The notes under the pieces: generated by a model
The model's database searches: none
The model's input: the letters and a program-made list of their open reading frames with translations, nothing else
Told to the model about the DNA's origin: nothing
Translations under genes and position numbers: made by a program
Part shown: piece by piece, positions 27,178 through 38,088 of the stretch
Layout of the letters: every line of letters begins with the position of its first letter
Position numbering within the stretch: the stretch's first letter is position 1
Source of the DNA: Oncomelania hupensis
Taxonomy: Eukaryota; Mollusca; Gastropoda; Littorinimorpha; Pomatiopsidae
Direction of reading: 5' to 3'
Length of the DNA stretch: 64,000 bases
Assembly (NCBI GenBank): GCA_036898135.1
Contig: CM072519.1
Span: 65,520,779 to 65,584,778, forward strand

Positions 27178-27709
27178 GTTTTTAAGAATACAAGGATAAA
27201 ATTTCAGGACCACGATTAAAAGCAATTGACCAAAGGGATTAAGAATACATAAATAAATTTAAGAGCGTGATTAAAAGCGAGATGCAAAGTAAGGTGGAGG
27301 TTGAGATAAAACGTAGATTCAGTTACTAAGGATGCAATTGGTTCATGTGGGAGAACCTAACACGGAAGGAATGGCATACAGCAATTACATTAAAAACGTA
27401 GGGATTGGGACGGTAAAAGTTTCTAAAACAGGCCAGCCTTTTTTTTTATTATTATGTATGATGGCATTTTTGCCTAATGTTTCCTGCCCTTAACCTCCAC
27501 TTGTAAGACTCAAAGCTCTGCTCCATAGACCGCCCATCTTCAAGCTGTGTCTTTATTCCTCTTCCTCGAGGTCCCTGCTACCACGGCCACACCTTTCCAC
27601 GCCTCGTCGAGCAGTTCCCACTCTACTCCTCCACCTGTGCGCGCCATCCACTGCGGCTCACCACTAAATCCTCACCACACCTTATTTCAACAATGACATC
27701 TTATATCAA

Positions 27710-27738
27710 GTCCCCTATATGCGAATGTGTCCGGGGAC
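27710..27738 (-). repeat. Dispersed hairpin motif, copy 3
   Basis: GTCCCCTATATGCGAATGTG then TCCGGGGAC, followed by GTTAATCTA. Inverted relative to copy 1. Confidence 0.6.
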
Positions 27739-28306
27739 GTTAATCTATCAACACGAAAAAAGACTTTCGGTTTAGTTCTGTCTGTCATAGTGCTATAGAC
27801 ACTCGGGTTGCGCGTTGGGGTAAGGGTGAGGTCTGCGAATGGGGTGATGGGTGTGTGTGTGGGGGGGGGGGGGGGGGGGGGGGGAGAGAGAGAGCTTTGG
27901 TTGTGCATATATAGCTGGAGTGTTGATAACCTTTTTAGTCCTAGCGAAGGCTGAAGCCGATGCACACTGTGGGGGCAAGCTGATTCAATTCATACTCCTT
28001 CGCAGTTCTTGGGAATAAACTTTTGACTGCTGCGTTTTACTGGAAAACTGCATGGTGGAAAGTGGACTTGTGACCCCTTCATAATGTTACCGGGTACAAA
28101 AGAAGAAAGGAATGGATAGGCTGTGCGATCATTTTGAGTTTAGGGAAATTCAATTTTAAAAACAATTACTTGTTTTGCACACGCGCAGTTTTGAGTGGTT
28201 GGGAGACCCAGAAGGAGAGTTTGGCGTACGTTGAAATATTGAACAGTTCAAAGGCTAATTTCTGTTGTGAACGTACAGGAACATTTTCTGTGTTAAAAGG
28301 TGAACA

Positions 28307-28316
28307 CTATATAAAG
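28307..28316 (+). promoter_or_regulatory. TATA box of the LRR gene
   Basis: CTATATAAAG lies about 70-78 bases before the start codon at 28385, a normal distance for a short 5' untranslated region in an animal gene. No other element was identified. Confidence 0.5.
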
Positions 28317-28384
28317 TCATTACTTAATTAAATGATTTCACGTTTCATCGTGTGAAGCAAAGGCAGACTACTAACTAATTCAAC

Positions 28385-29566
28385 ATGAGAAGCATTGCGC
28401 AAACACGGTTCACAATAACTCTGGTCCTGTTTCTGCCTGTGCTTATTCTAACAGCGTCAGCAACGGTACGTAACTGCGGCGACGGGTATTGTACTTGCGA
28501 AGGCCAGAAAGCGGATTGTCGTTATGCAGATCTGACCTACGTCCCCGCATTTCCTCAGACAATCGCCGAACTGGACCTGTCATTCAATAACATTGCCGAA
28601 CACGTGGATGATGCAGACTTCTTTCTCAACGCTTCCTGCGTGACGGTTCTCAAGATGATATCGTCGCATCTTCGCGCCATTCCTGCATTCCCGGCGAGCG
28701 TCCGAGAACTTGATCTTTCCTTCAACAATATCAAGTACATCCACAGCTCTGATTTTCGGCCTTATTCGGCGACTCTGGAATCGCTGACCTTGGCGAACTG
28801 TGAGCTAAACTTCCCAAATATAGCTCCAGGAGCTTTTGACTCTCTCCAACGACTGACCAAGCTTGATCTGAGCTACAACTCTTTCCAGAAATTTCCAGAA
28901 AGCACGTTCAGTCCAGCCCTGCGTGACAGGCTGGTCACCTTCGAATTTAGTAACAACAACCAGATGACCTGCGACTGTCATGTTATGTGGCTCGCTCGCT
29001 GGATGAGAGCCAGGCCTCAGGTTTTCACGAATGGCCGGTTAACTGCATGTGCACATTCTCAACTTCGTATCATCGAGTTAAAGAGGCCTCCGATTCTGGA
29101 CGGATCATGCAGGTATGAGAGTGTCTTACTAATTTTTTTTAATTTAAGATTTAAATATATATTCGTCGCCCACGCGGGCGAGATTCCTGTTGCTTCCTCA
29201 GCGAAATTTCGGCAGCTGCACAGCAACGCCACGAGGACGAGGAGGTTTAGGACGTAAGCCTAGTAGTGCTTGCAGGGTGTGCTTATAGATCTGGTATTGA
29301 ATGTTTGTCTGGCTGGGACATGAGCGTCAAGATCTTTAAAGTCCGTGCGAGGGAATGTATGCATGTACACAATATATAAACCTCGATTTATATTCGATAT
29401 CTTGCTCACATTTTACAAGCGGTTGTCATATTTTACCAGAAAGATTGATGGCTTCATGAAATCTTTTGAGCAGGCCTATTAACTAAATTAAGAACAAAAT
29501 ATTTCATTATCTCTCCTTCTATCTGTCTGTCTGTCTATCGGTCTGTCTGTCCTTCTCTCTCACTCA

Positions 29567-29599
<33 letters not shown>

Positions 29600-30118
29600 T
29601 CTCTCTCTCCATGTTGATTTGTGGTATTAGCGTTCAATATATTCTTCTTCAACTTTTTCTCCTTCTTCTTCTGATTCTCCTCCTCTTTCTCCTCCTTTCT
29701 TTACGTCCTCTCGCCTCCTCTTCCTCATCCTCCTTCTTTCTATCAGCGGGTTGTTTGTTCATTCTGCAGATGCCAGCTGAAGTCCTCCGTGTACGACTGT
29801 AAAATAATGCCCTCGGACATGGACTGCCCTCTAACGGACGAAGAGCTAGACCAACAGTGTATGTGGATCCCATCAGAAAAATGGCAAGTTCCGTCGAACG
29901 AAGGTAGAACCGTTCTAATGAAAGAAAGAGACCCAGTTACTTGTGAAGGACAACACATGGGGGAAAGCGCGAAAAATTGTGATAAATCATCACCCGAAGA
30001 AGGCGTATCTGCGTTTGCTGTGGCGATGTTGACAATCATTTCTATCATTGCTGTGTTGGCCGTTTCGCTCGTGGTCTTCCTGCTCTGCCGAAAGCGTATA
30101 AACAAACAAAATGGTTAA
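28385..30118 (+). CDS. Single-pass leucine-rich-repeat membrane protein, two exons (28385-29112 and 29770-30118)
   Basis: Exon 1 ends CATGCAG|GTATGAG (donor at 29113) and exon 2 begins after TTCATTCTGCAG (acceptor ends 29769). Joining splits an Arg codon and gives 358 residues in frame. Features in order: signal peptide (about 1-27, VLFLPVLILTASA); Cys-rich LRR N-cap (NCGDGYCTCEGQKADC); about four LRRs (IAELDLSFNNI, VRELDLSFNNI, LESLTLANCEL, LTKLDLSYNSF); C-cap starting CDCHVMWLARWM; further extracellular cysteines; one transmembrane helix (about 322-347, AVAMLTIISIIAVLAVSLVV) and a short basic tail. Probably a small type I cell-surface receptor or adhesion protein. Without introns the frame would run to 29257, but that tail has no domain. 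Host gene with ordinary codon use, outside any transposon. Confidence 0.82.
29113..29769 (+). other. Intron of the LRR gene
   Basis: GT...AG boundaries. Contains an inverted fragment of SINE family A (about 29285-29400), a TC microsatellite (about 29554-29608) and a pyrimidine-rich stretch before the acceptor. Confidence 0.75.
29285..29400 (-). mobile_element. SINE family A fragment, inverted
   Basis: The reverse complement carries TATAAACC-GAGG-like, GGACTTTAAAGAT and TGACGCTCATGTCC phrases shared with 700-1183. Both ends are missing. Confidence 0.6.
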
Positions 30119-30202
30119 AATTCCGAAGGACAGTGAAAGAAAAAGTCAATGAAGAAAAACGCTATTATAAGCCTATTCCAATGGAACAGTTCAGTCTGAA
30201 TG

Positions 30203-30293
30203 AATAAATTATTAATTATTTGTTGTTGTTTTTTGTTATTGTTGTAGTTGTAGTTGTTGTTGTGGGTTATTGTTGTTGTGGTGGAAGAATAAA
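30203..30293 (+). terminator. Polyadenylation signals of the LRR gene
   Basis: AATAAA at 30203-30208 and again at 30288-30293, 85 and 170 bases after the stop codon. Either could serve. Confidence 0.55.
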
Positions 30294-30576
30294 ATTGTAT
30301 TTTTTTTTAAGAAAAAAAAATGTTGGGATGGGGTAAACATGGCTTGAAAGATGGTACATATTAAAATGTGGTCTTCAGCGAAACCTCTTTCAATGGACTA
30401 AAGTGTTCACAGGTCAATGATTTGAAGACTACAAGATTTTTTAGTTCAGCTCAGTGATATTTGATCATGGATTTGGCGCTATACAAGTCACCCTTATCGG
30501 CATCCCCATCCTCTTTGAGGATCATGGGCGGGTGATCATTAATAAAAGCGGGCATACGGACGCACACGAATCACCC

Positions 30577-30660
30577 CAATCCACCCAGCTTTAAGTTGGT
30601 ACCTGGCTGTCAGTATAAAAGCCTGGGGAAAGTAAAAGCAGCGAGAGCCTAGGTGTCCGG
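30577..30660 (+). mobile_element. SINE-like 3' fragment (AATCCACCCAGCT type)
   Basis: CCAATCCACCCAGCTTTAAG, TGGTACCTGGC and GGGAAAGTAAAAGCAG parallel the copy at 26636. It is followed by TGTCCGGGGACA and then a full copy of the hairpin motif. Confidence 0.5.
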
Positions 30661-30692
30661 GGACACAAATTTACTTAACAAAGCAGCGAGTT

Positions 30693-30720
30693 GTCCTCTA
30701 TACACCATGTGTCCGGGGAC
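30693..30720 (-). repeat. Dispersed hairpin motif, copy 4
   Basis: GTCCTC ... GGGGAC with the shared ACCATGTGTCC segment and a GTTAATCTA flank. One mismatch in the stem. Confidence 0.55.
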
Positions 30721-30744
30721 GTTAATCTACGCAAGAAGAAGAAG

Positions 30745-30753
30745 CAGCGACAC

Positions 30754-30805
<52 letters not shown>
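30745..30805. repeat. GA microsatellite
   Basis: GA run continuing into a G/A-rich tract to about 30850. Confidence 0.95.
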
Positions 30806-30806
<1 letters not shown>

Positions 30807-30899
30807 ATGGGGGAGGAGGACGAGGGGGAGGAAGAAGAGGAGAGAGGAGGAGACTCTCCTCACAAATCTTTCCATGAAGAAAGAGAGGGAAATCTTAAT

Positions 30900-31129
30900 C
30901 TTTAAAATGGATTCATTGTGTAAGCCTACGTTATAAAATCCAAAAATCTACCATTGATCCATATTTCAACCTCATTTGCTCATTTACATACAAGTCTTCA
31001 TTAATATGCATGTATTTCGCAGCTGGTCTTCCTATTAAAAAAAATTAAAAAGGCAAACTGAAAACATATGCTAATATGCATTTTAAAAAGACATTGCAAC
31101 AAGGATGTTCTTTTATTTTTTTATTTTTT

Positions 31130-31176
<47 letters not shown>

Positions 31177-31590
31177 TTTTGGGTGGGGGGTTGTTTTGGT
31201 GTCAGTGAATTTCACTTGGAAAATTGCATTATGGTCACGTTAAATGATTACATATAATGAGAAGCAATCGTTGGTCACACCGACCGCTAAGCATTGAACT
31301 TCAGGCCTCTGGTCGATCCTTGTTGTGCTAACAAACAACTATGCCCACTATTATACACCTTCGCTACGGCGAGATTGGTAGAATCAAACCTTGATGCATA
31401 AACAAATGTATTTATCAATTTTTTTGTAAACACAAAAAAACCACAACTTTTGAAAGAGTGTAAAAAAAAAATTTTGGGGGCCGAATCCTTTTTTTCTTCT
31501 GTTGGGGTACATTTCACTGCGAATTTCAAAAGGAGCAGTGACTCTCACATGTTTAATATTGGGGCCGTTGAATATAGTCAGCCGTGCGGT
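30900..31590. other. Unassigned sequence with a TTTA array
   Basis: TTTA array at about 31109-31180. The small frames show no domain. Confidence 0.5.
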
Positions 31591-31873
31591 TCTGAACTCG
31601 CTCTACCGGTGTGCAACACGCTGCGTGCGTCGTCACGAACAGTGAACTGTGTGCTCGTCAAAACGTAAGAAACATAGGCCCTAACAGAGCTGGGCGTCGT
31701 CGGTTTCAGCGCGGTAGGCCTATCCCAGTGATTATAATTATCACTGCCGATCGCGACCTTCATTGCATCGCTGGTACGCACCTCTCAACGTCACCCTTAG
31801 CCACAGGCGCACGGCAGTGCAATAACTATAAGAACATTTTTCTTTCATCCTCATCCACCTGTCGCACTTTAAC

Positions 31874-32683
31874 ATGACCCTTCCCCCACCCTCCCCAGTG
31901 TACGCCACAGTCCGCAACATATGCGCCATTCATAGGGCTGCGTTCAGAGCGGATCTGCAGGAAGCGTTAGCGCAGCCCGAGGGTTGCACTGCTGACCGGT
32001 ACAACGCCGCCCTGCGGTTAGTGCTGGACAAGCACGCTCCCGCCACCCGTCGTAAAGTTCCCACTAGGAAGCCTTCCCCCTGGTTTAGCCTTGTCAGCGA
32101 AGAGCTGCTTCAGGCCAAACGTGATAGACGTAATGGTGAGAAACAGTGGCGAGCTACTCGCCTTACCGTCCACCAACAAATTTACAAGAAAGCAAAACAG
32201 TTTGTTACAGCTCTTGTCCACCAAGCCAAAAGCCTATTCTATTGTACCAAAAGTGATGAAGCGCAGTCTAGCAAAGAGTTGTATAAAATCACAAATGGTC
32301 TCTGTGCCAGAACAAAAGCCACTCAGCTCCCCACTACATACCCCTCTTCTTGTCTACCCGGTGTTCTCTCCGACTTCTTTGTGAGTAAGATTGAAAAACT
32401 CAGAAAAGAACTTGACTCCCAACCCTCTGTTCCGTTTTCTCTTGGCAAGCCCTTTCAGGGCGAACCTTTCACTTCTTTCTCTCCTGTCACAGAGTCTGAC
32501 GTCCTCAAGGTCGTCAAAGCCTCTGCTCCCAAAACGTGTGACCTAGATCCCATCCCTACCTCACTCCTCTTTGAATTTCTGGATGTAGTCCTTCCTTCTC
32601 TCACTCAAGTCATCAACAATTCTCTCACCTCAATTCAGTACGTCTGTTCACTGTGGGTAATTAAGCTCATTACCATTAGATAA
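31874..32683 (+). pseudogene. CR1/L2-type LINE fragment: endonuclease-RT linker and start of RT
   Basis: The 269-residue frame carries the linker typical of CR1/L2 elements: a basic APATRRKVPTRKPSPWFS, then RDRRNGEKQWRATRLTVHQQ, a helix ending in SLFY, and the RT approach SDVLKVVKASAPKTCDLDPIP followed by LPSLTQVINNSL. Then it stops. The RT catalytic block (YADD) and everything after are absent, and the endonuclease is not readable upstream. The CDLDPIPTSLL phrase is the start of the RT fingers. Truncated at both ends, it is dead but still open over 800 bases, so not very old. Confidence 0.75.
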
Positions 32684-33030
32684 CCAAAGAAAAATAAAAT
32701 AAAATAAAATAATATATTGCAATCTACCATCTGATTAGTGATCATCCCTAATGATTTTACAATAACATGAACAATATTAAAACAATGGTTGATGTAATTA
32801 TGTTTCCCGTTGATTGGTCATGTGTATTGCATTTGTTATGTAGTAGGCTATAGTATTTGTAAATTTGTTATCGTTTGTTGTTCCATGTTTTATTGTATAA
32901 TACAGTCTGCTGCGACTAAAAGTACAGTATGCGTGCGACCGCTTTATTGAAGCAGACGCTGTAGTTTGGAAAAATGCGCTTTACAAATTAAATTATTATT
33001 GTTATAATTATTACAAGTTTGGCATTTCAC

Positions 33031-33076
33031 CCCGTCTGCCATATCGCAAATGGATGGGTCTGGACGTTGAACTTCC
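33031..33076 (+). mobile_element. SINE family B 3' fragment
   Basis: CCCCGTCTGCCATATCGCAA then TGGACGTTGAAC matches 4800-4840 in family B. Confidence 0.6.
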
Positions 33077-33079
33077 ATA

Positions 33080-33474
33080 TTAATTCATGGCTTTTTCATG
33101 CGAGTAATATTACGCTGGACGGAATACAATATAGCACGTCATTTTTAACGGCAAAATATATTGTGAGCAGAAATGCAGGCACATTTTATTTATTTATTTT
33201 TAACGGCCGATCTGTAGCTAACTTTAGTAATAATTCGATTTTGTGTGTGTGTTTTTGTTTTCTTGTTTGTTCCATGTTAATTCATGGCTTTTTCATACGA
33301 GTAATATAAAAGAGCTTACAATATAGCACGTCATTATTTCGGTTGATGTCATATTGTGTGCAGAAATGCATGCACATTTTATTTATTTATTTATTTATTT
33401 ATTTTTTACGGCAAATCTGTAGCTTACTTTAGTAATAATTCGACTTTTTGTATGTTTTTGTTTTCTTGCTTTTT
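33080..33474. repeat. Tandem duplication with a period of about 197 bp
   Basis: TTAATTCATGGCTTTTTCAT starts at 33080 and again at 33277. Both units continue through AATATAGCACGTCATT, GCAGAAATG, a TTTA run, and AATCTGTAGCT/ATCTGTAGCT to TTTTTGTTTTCTTG. Roughly 85-90% alike by eye. No coding content. Confidence 0.75.
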
Positions 33475-33765
33475 TTTTTTTTTTTTTTTAATGAACAAAA
33501 TCCAAACGATATTGAGAGACGATGGTATTATAACTTCCTGCATAGAGGCAATAATGTGTTCACAAGAAATATTGCATTATACATTGAATATTTGTCGTTT
33601 TAATTTAATATTTACAGTTTTAATTGTTTGTAATAAACACATTGATAGATTGTTATGACGTGAAATGTAGCTGCTTGTTTATATAATTTTATTTTAATTT
33701 CTGTTGTGAAACTTTCATTATGGTAATCTCGCCTTTTTCTTTGTATTATTATTTTATACATAACA

Positions 33766-33832
33766 ATCCTATCCTATCATATCCTATCCCATAACTCGGA
33801 GGTCGTAGAGGCACCACAAATGATAGTTTTAT
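33766..33832 (-). mobile_element. 3'-terminal scrap of the GATAG-tailed LINE
   Basis: TCCTATCCTATC, CCATAACTCGGAGGTCGTAG and GGCACCACAAATGAT match the 3' ends of the LINE copies listed below. Confidence 0.6.
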
Positions 33833-33840
33833 ATATATCA

Positions 33841-33863
33841 CACACACACACACACACACACAC

Positions 33864-33930
<67 letters not shown>

Positions 33931-33939
33931 TCTCTGTTA
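33841..33939. repeat. CA then TC microsatellite
   Basis: CA at 33840-33863 and TC at about 33868-33937. Confidence 0.95.
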
Positions 33940-34221
33940 ATTTGTTAAGGGACAGATTGGAAGACAAGACTTTCCAATTAGTCTAAACTCTTAATCCCTC
34001 ATATATAAATACAAAAGTTGCTAAGTTTTTTCTATGACGGCCTACTAGCGCCAAAACCGAGAGTTACCATTATCACGAGATAATTGAAATTAACACGTTT
34101 TCTGTGTAATTTACAGAGATACATATAGTAATCCACAGTGTTAATTAATAATTATCAGTATTTGCCACTCCTTCCTTGCGCCAAAACCTGATAATTACAA
34201 ATATCATGAGATAATTACAAA

Positions 34222-34500
34222 TATCATAGGGGTGTCGGATAGCGCAGTGGTTGGAGCACTTGCTACTGTGTCGCAAGTTAAGCACCGTCCAGTGCGGTTA
34301 GCACTTGGATGGGTGACCGCAAAACGTGAAGCGACAAATAACAACGCCCCCAGTTGACTCAACTGTGACTGAGTACGAGGGAGAGAGATGGGCATCACCC
34401 TCATTACGCTGGCCCAAGATAAGTGTGATCTCCAATATCACGCTCCCCTACGGCCACAAGGCTATGGGACTACCTTTACCTTTACCTTTTTTATCATAGG
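34222..34500 (+). mobile_element. Chimeric tRNA/5S-derived SINE with target-site duplication
   Basis: The element occupies 34231-34491, between direct copies of TATCATAGG (34222-34230 and 34492-34500). The first part, GTCGGATAGCGCAGTGGTTG, is tRNA A-box-like. The second part, GCAAGTTAAGCACCGTCC ... GTTAGCACTTGGATGGGTGACCGC (34273-34320), is 5S rRNA-like and covers the 5S internal promoter (A-box, intermediate element, C-box). A body with CTGGCCCAAGATAAGTGTGA and an ACCTTT/CCTTTAC tail completes it. The precise duplication shows it inserted into the older AT-rich element. Confidence 0.82.
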
Positions 34501-34730
34501 AAAATTACAATTATCATTGCAAAATTACAAATATCTTCGTGTGATCATTTTAATTTTTAGTTAGGCTCTTCAATCCGTCTGGAAATGGGCCCAAACCGAA
34601 AATTTTAATTTTTACTTCATAATTACAATTTTTACCTGTTAATTGTAAATATGTCGTTGATATTTGGTATTATCACATGATATTTTTAATTATCATATTT
34701 TGGCGCTAGTAGGTTGTCATAATGTTAGTT

Positions 34731-35253
34731 TATTCATTGCTCACAGGGTCCAGCGGACTGCAAAGAGCCGAATCAGGACCACAAAATCAAGACCACAACT
34801 TGGCTGAAAGGGGACTCACCCCTGATACGCATAAAACATCTGCCGAAACAACCCCAGTGGTAACACTGAAGGCACTCCATCAGCCGGTCACTTTACAATA
34901 AAGGGGGACGCTGAGGCTATATTCTAATTTATCGAACTCCCGTTTACAAAAACAAACTAGAATACAAACATCATTATAAAATATCAACAAAACGCATACA
35001 TACATACTACCTACATTGCCAAATAATAACATCATAGGAAGCCCCAGCGACCATTTGCAGAAAGCGTCCAATATTCCCAAGCTGATCCAGCAGACCTCAC
35101 ACACAAATGAGGAGTTTTGTCCCGGAAGAGTTTTCAAGAAAAAAGGTAGGTGACTGGTCTAGCAAAGAAGAAGATAGTATAGTAGATTGACAGAACAGAG
35201 TAGGAATGAGAAAGAACAAAGGAGAAGGACAGCGACAGTGGGAATTTAAAGTC
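34731..35253 (+). mobile_element. Unclassified 570-bp repeat, copy 2
   Basis: Collinear with 2311-2888 from GGTCCAGCGGACT to GACAGTGGGAATTTAAAG. It lacks the last 50 or so bases with the TATA-like block. Confidence 0.7.
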
Positions 35254-36042
35254 ATACTGTGATTCATTTCACACAGAACATGTGTTAATTACTATTATTA
35301 TTGATACCTGTAAATGCACGTTTTGGCGCTAGTAAGCCGCCCTAGTCATACTTTAGCATGATCACGTAAAAATTGTAATTATGAAGTGAACATTGTAATT
35401 ATTATGTGATAATTACAATTTTTGGTTTTAGGCGCTTTTTCAGGCGGATTGCTAAAGCCAAAAATGAAAATTAAACAGGATCTCGCGAAGATATTTGTAA
35501 TTTTTCAATGATCCTTTGTTAATTGGAATTATCTCTTGATATTTGTAATTATCTCATGAAGTTTGTAATTATCAGGTCTAGGCGCTAGTAGGCTGTCATA
35601 GTTCTCCCTTCTCTATTTTTCACATAGTATACACTTACACGTTGAAAAAAAAAACAGTGTTGCCAACCGACATTGCGTATCTGAGACTAGCAGAGGCTAA
35701 TGTTCGTCTCTCCGCAGCTACTGCAGTGTGAAAGGTTCCCCGCGAGACTCAGCTAGGCTGTGTGATTTTATTGTGGTGCACTCGTTACTATCACTCTAAT
35801 GGCCTTACTTCGGCTCGTGGAAGTTCAAAAACTTTTCTTCGAGTTCTCAAAACTCGAACCTATCTTGCTAAAACCTTTTGGACCAAAACAAACATTAAAA
35901 AAAACCGGTCAGGAAGCTATGTTCGGGATCTGAGTCCCTCGGAAAAACGTTTGTGAACCTTCCCGAACCTTCCACTTCAGACAGGCCATAAACTTAACTT
36001 CAGAGTATCACAGGCGGCAGAGTTGTTCGTCAACTCTGTATT

Positions 36043-36236
36043 AAGGCGGCAGGGATTGCTCAGTGGTCAGAGCGCACGACTTGTGTGAGTGCGTCTTGGG
36101 CGACGTGGGTTCGAATCCTGACTTCAGCAAACTATTGTGTGATTGCTGGACATTACGGGCCAGCGGATTGAGAAGCTCTCTGAGCTTGTAAGTGCGCTAT
36201 ATAAGAGAAATCTCTTTCTTTCTTTCTTTCTTTAAG
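36043..36236 (+). mobile_element. tRNA-derived SINE, family D
   Basis: A box GATTGCTCAGTGGTCAGAG (about 36054-36071) and B box GGGTTCGAATCC (36107-36118). The body includes GAGAAGCTCTCTGAGCTTGT and GTGCGCTATATAAG, with a CTTT tail. An inverted copy lies at 59965-60095. Confidence 0.78.
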
Positions 36237-36311
36237 ACTTCATAGAACACAGACACTTAGAATAGGAGGCGGCTTAGGTCCACCTGAATAAGGCCATGAT
36301 GTAACCATACT

Positions 36312-36780
36312 TATGAGGCGCCATTTGTAAATTAAATCATTATTGTCATTATATCTATAGAACATACATTTTACTTGTATAAAAGATATTGTATATACTT
36401 ATAAAATGAATTCTATGTCTATAAAATACATTCAATAGCAATACAAAACTTTTTATAGCTAAAAACAACATTTTTATAACTACAGACTACATTTTACAAT
36501 ATACAAGAGAAATCATACGCGATCATCACGCCGTTTGTAAATATTATTCCGAAAAACTATTTTATCTCTAAACACTTTATTTTATCTCTAAACACTACAT
36601 TTTATACATAAACAATTCATTTTATAGGTAAACAATTCATTTTATAACAACAAAGAGCTTTTATATCTATAAAATAAATGTTATAATATATACAATGCAT
36701 TTTACCTGTATAATGCATTCGGAGCATTATTTTACATTCGGCGCATGACATTAATTTTATACTGACTTTCGAATTGCTGA
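36312..36780 (+). repeat. Left long TIR of the fold-back element
   Basis: Inverse of 38629-39185. The terminal 220 or so bases are the most alike. Internal short units such as ATTTTAT and CTATAAA form many smaller palindromes. Confidence 0.78.
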
Positions 36781-37178
36781 TCCCAGGGAAGCAACTCCAT
36801 CCTCGTGTAGACTACTTGTAAACTTCTAAGCGACTCAACATGGCAAAGACCATTAAAGTCTCTACAAAAAATGGCAAGGACCATACTAGTGTACTATATA
36901 AATTGGCGAGGACCATACTAGTGAAATGCTGATAAAACATCAGCGACATCATTGTCAGTCTCGACTGTTCCAATTATTTTTTGGTCGTCTTGAAAAACTA
37001 TCGATAAGCACGAAGGCAAACCAGCTTCCATCGTAACTGTTACCTTGGAGATTGTTGACATCGCGGGAAGTCGATATAGGCCTAGCGGGAATTCCCTACA
37101 CGCGCCGTAGCTATCTAAATTTAGCTTATGCAACGTCACTTCCACATGAAAAGGCGAGAGCCCAGCGCATACGTGCAG

Positions 37179-37412
37179 GAGGGGGAGACGGGGGGGGGGG
37201 GGGGGGTGGGGGGGGGGGGGTAGTTGGGGGGGGGGGGGGTGGGGGGCTTTTTCTTCGGGGGGGGGGGGGGGGTGGGGGGGGGTGGGGTGGGGGGGGGGGG
37301 GCGGGGTGGGGGGGGTGGAGGGGGGGGGGGGGGGGGGGGGTGGGGGGGAGGGGGTGGGGGGGGGGGAGGGGGGGGGGTGGGGGGGTGGGGGGGGGGCGGG
37401 GGGGGGGGGGGG
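37179..37412. repeat. Long G-rich tract
   Basis: About 230 bases, nearly all G with scattered T, A and C, interrupted once by CTTTTTCTTC near 37247. Strong G-quadruplex potential. The T-broken poly-G pattern may partly reflect sequencing error in a homopolymer. Overlapping frames read Gly or Pro only. Confidence 0.9.
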
Positions 37413-37452
37413 CTTTTTCGTTGAATTGGTTGAATGTACCTATTAACCAATC

Positions 37453-37482
37453 GTCCCCTATACGCTGAATGAGTCCGAGGAC
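37453..37482 (-). repeat. Dispersed hairpin motif, copy 5
   Basis: GTCCCCTATACGCTGAATGA then GTCCGAGGAC, followed by GTAAATTTT. One stem mismatch relative to copy 3. Confidence 0.5.
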
Positions 37483-37556
37483 GTAAATTTTAATTTTTAA
37501 AAAAAAAAACGGGAAAAAAACACGTCAGCCATGCATAGCATAGCAACTTTGGGTCG

Positions 37557-37579
37557 CCCCCCCCCCCCCCCCCCCCCCC
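37557..37579. repeat. Poly-C run
   Basis: 23 C in a row, 150 bases from the G-rich tract in the same element. Confidence 0.95.
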
Positions 37580-37833
37580 GCTGAACGCTCACACTGATCT
37601 GTTTTTAGCCAGCATTTAAAGACACTGAGAATATTTATGTTTTAGCTGTGCACCTTGCCTTTATATTAGGGCCACGAATTTATAAATCATGCGCTTCCCC
37701 CAGTTGCAAAGATAACCGACATTGGTTCCTGCAACTATTCATGATTATATTCATTCCCAAATGGTTATGAATAGAGTTCTCCATTTTGACTTTAATTGAA
37801 GACGAGTGCAACCAACTTCCGGTTATATAGAAC

Positions 37834-38016
37834 ATGTCTACTGTACAAGCAAGCTACACAAACGGCTCTGGTGCTCATTGTGCTATTAAAGGCTGCAGCA
37901 ACAGTAGAAAAAAGCTACAAGAAGCATTGGGACGAGAATGTTTTGATCACAGACCTCTCACGAGGAAAGAATGTACGTGTGAGCCACCATTTCAACTGCA
38001 CAAGCAGTTGTTATGA
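37834..38016 (+). pseudogene. THAP-like zinc-finger transposon protein, N-terminal fragment
   Basis: The 60-residue frame from ATG 37834 reads MSTVQASYTNGSGAHCAIKG, then CSNS and ECFDHRP and CTCEPPFQLHK before a stop. The C-x4-C ... C-x2-H ligands and the later C-x-C-x-PPF phrase fit THAP-like domains of invertebrate DNA transposons. The remainder of the domain and any transposase are gone. Compare 9241-9480. Confidence 0.5.
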
Positions 38017-38088
38017 ACAAAACAAGCAAAGATCGAGGCCTATGAGCGAGCCGCAGCGAAAACCAACTTCCGCAATATGGAACTAATT

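Larger units (their letters stand above)
26706..28290. other. Non-coding spacer upstream of the LRR gene
   Basis: Holds two copies of the GTCCCC hairpin motif and a 24-base G run at 27861-27884 preceded by GT repeats. No domain-bearing frame. Confidence 0.5.
34032..35601. mobile_element. AT-rich inverted-repeat element split by two later insertions
   Basis: Left end CTATGACGGCCTACTAGCGC and right end GGCGCTAGTAGGCTGTCATA are near-perfect inverses. Inverted copies of the same terminal phrase also lie at about 34700-34722 and 35322-35348. The interior is dominated by AATTACAA and TATCATGAGATAATTAC-like subrepeats on both strands. It is interrupted by a SINE at 34231-34491 and by the 570-bp repeat at 34731-35253; without them it is about 0.8 kb. 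No coding sequence: a MITE or fold-back type. No clear target duplication seen. Confidence 0.65.

Noticed and set aside
28134..28331. 65-residue frame before the LRR gene
   Set aside because: It overlaps the TATA box region and has no domain.
34273..34320. 5S rRNA gene
   Set aside because: Only the internal promoter region matches. The rest is SINE, flanked by a target duplication.
37052..37468. Gly- or Pro-rich frames
   Set aside because: Translation of the G tract.
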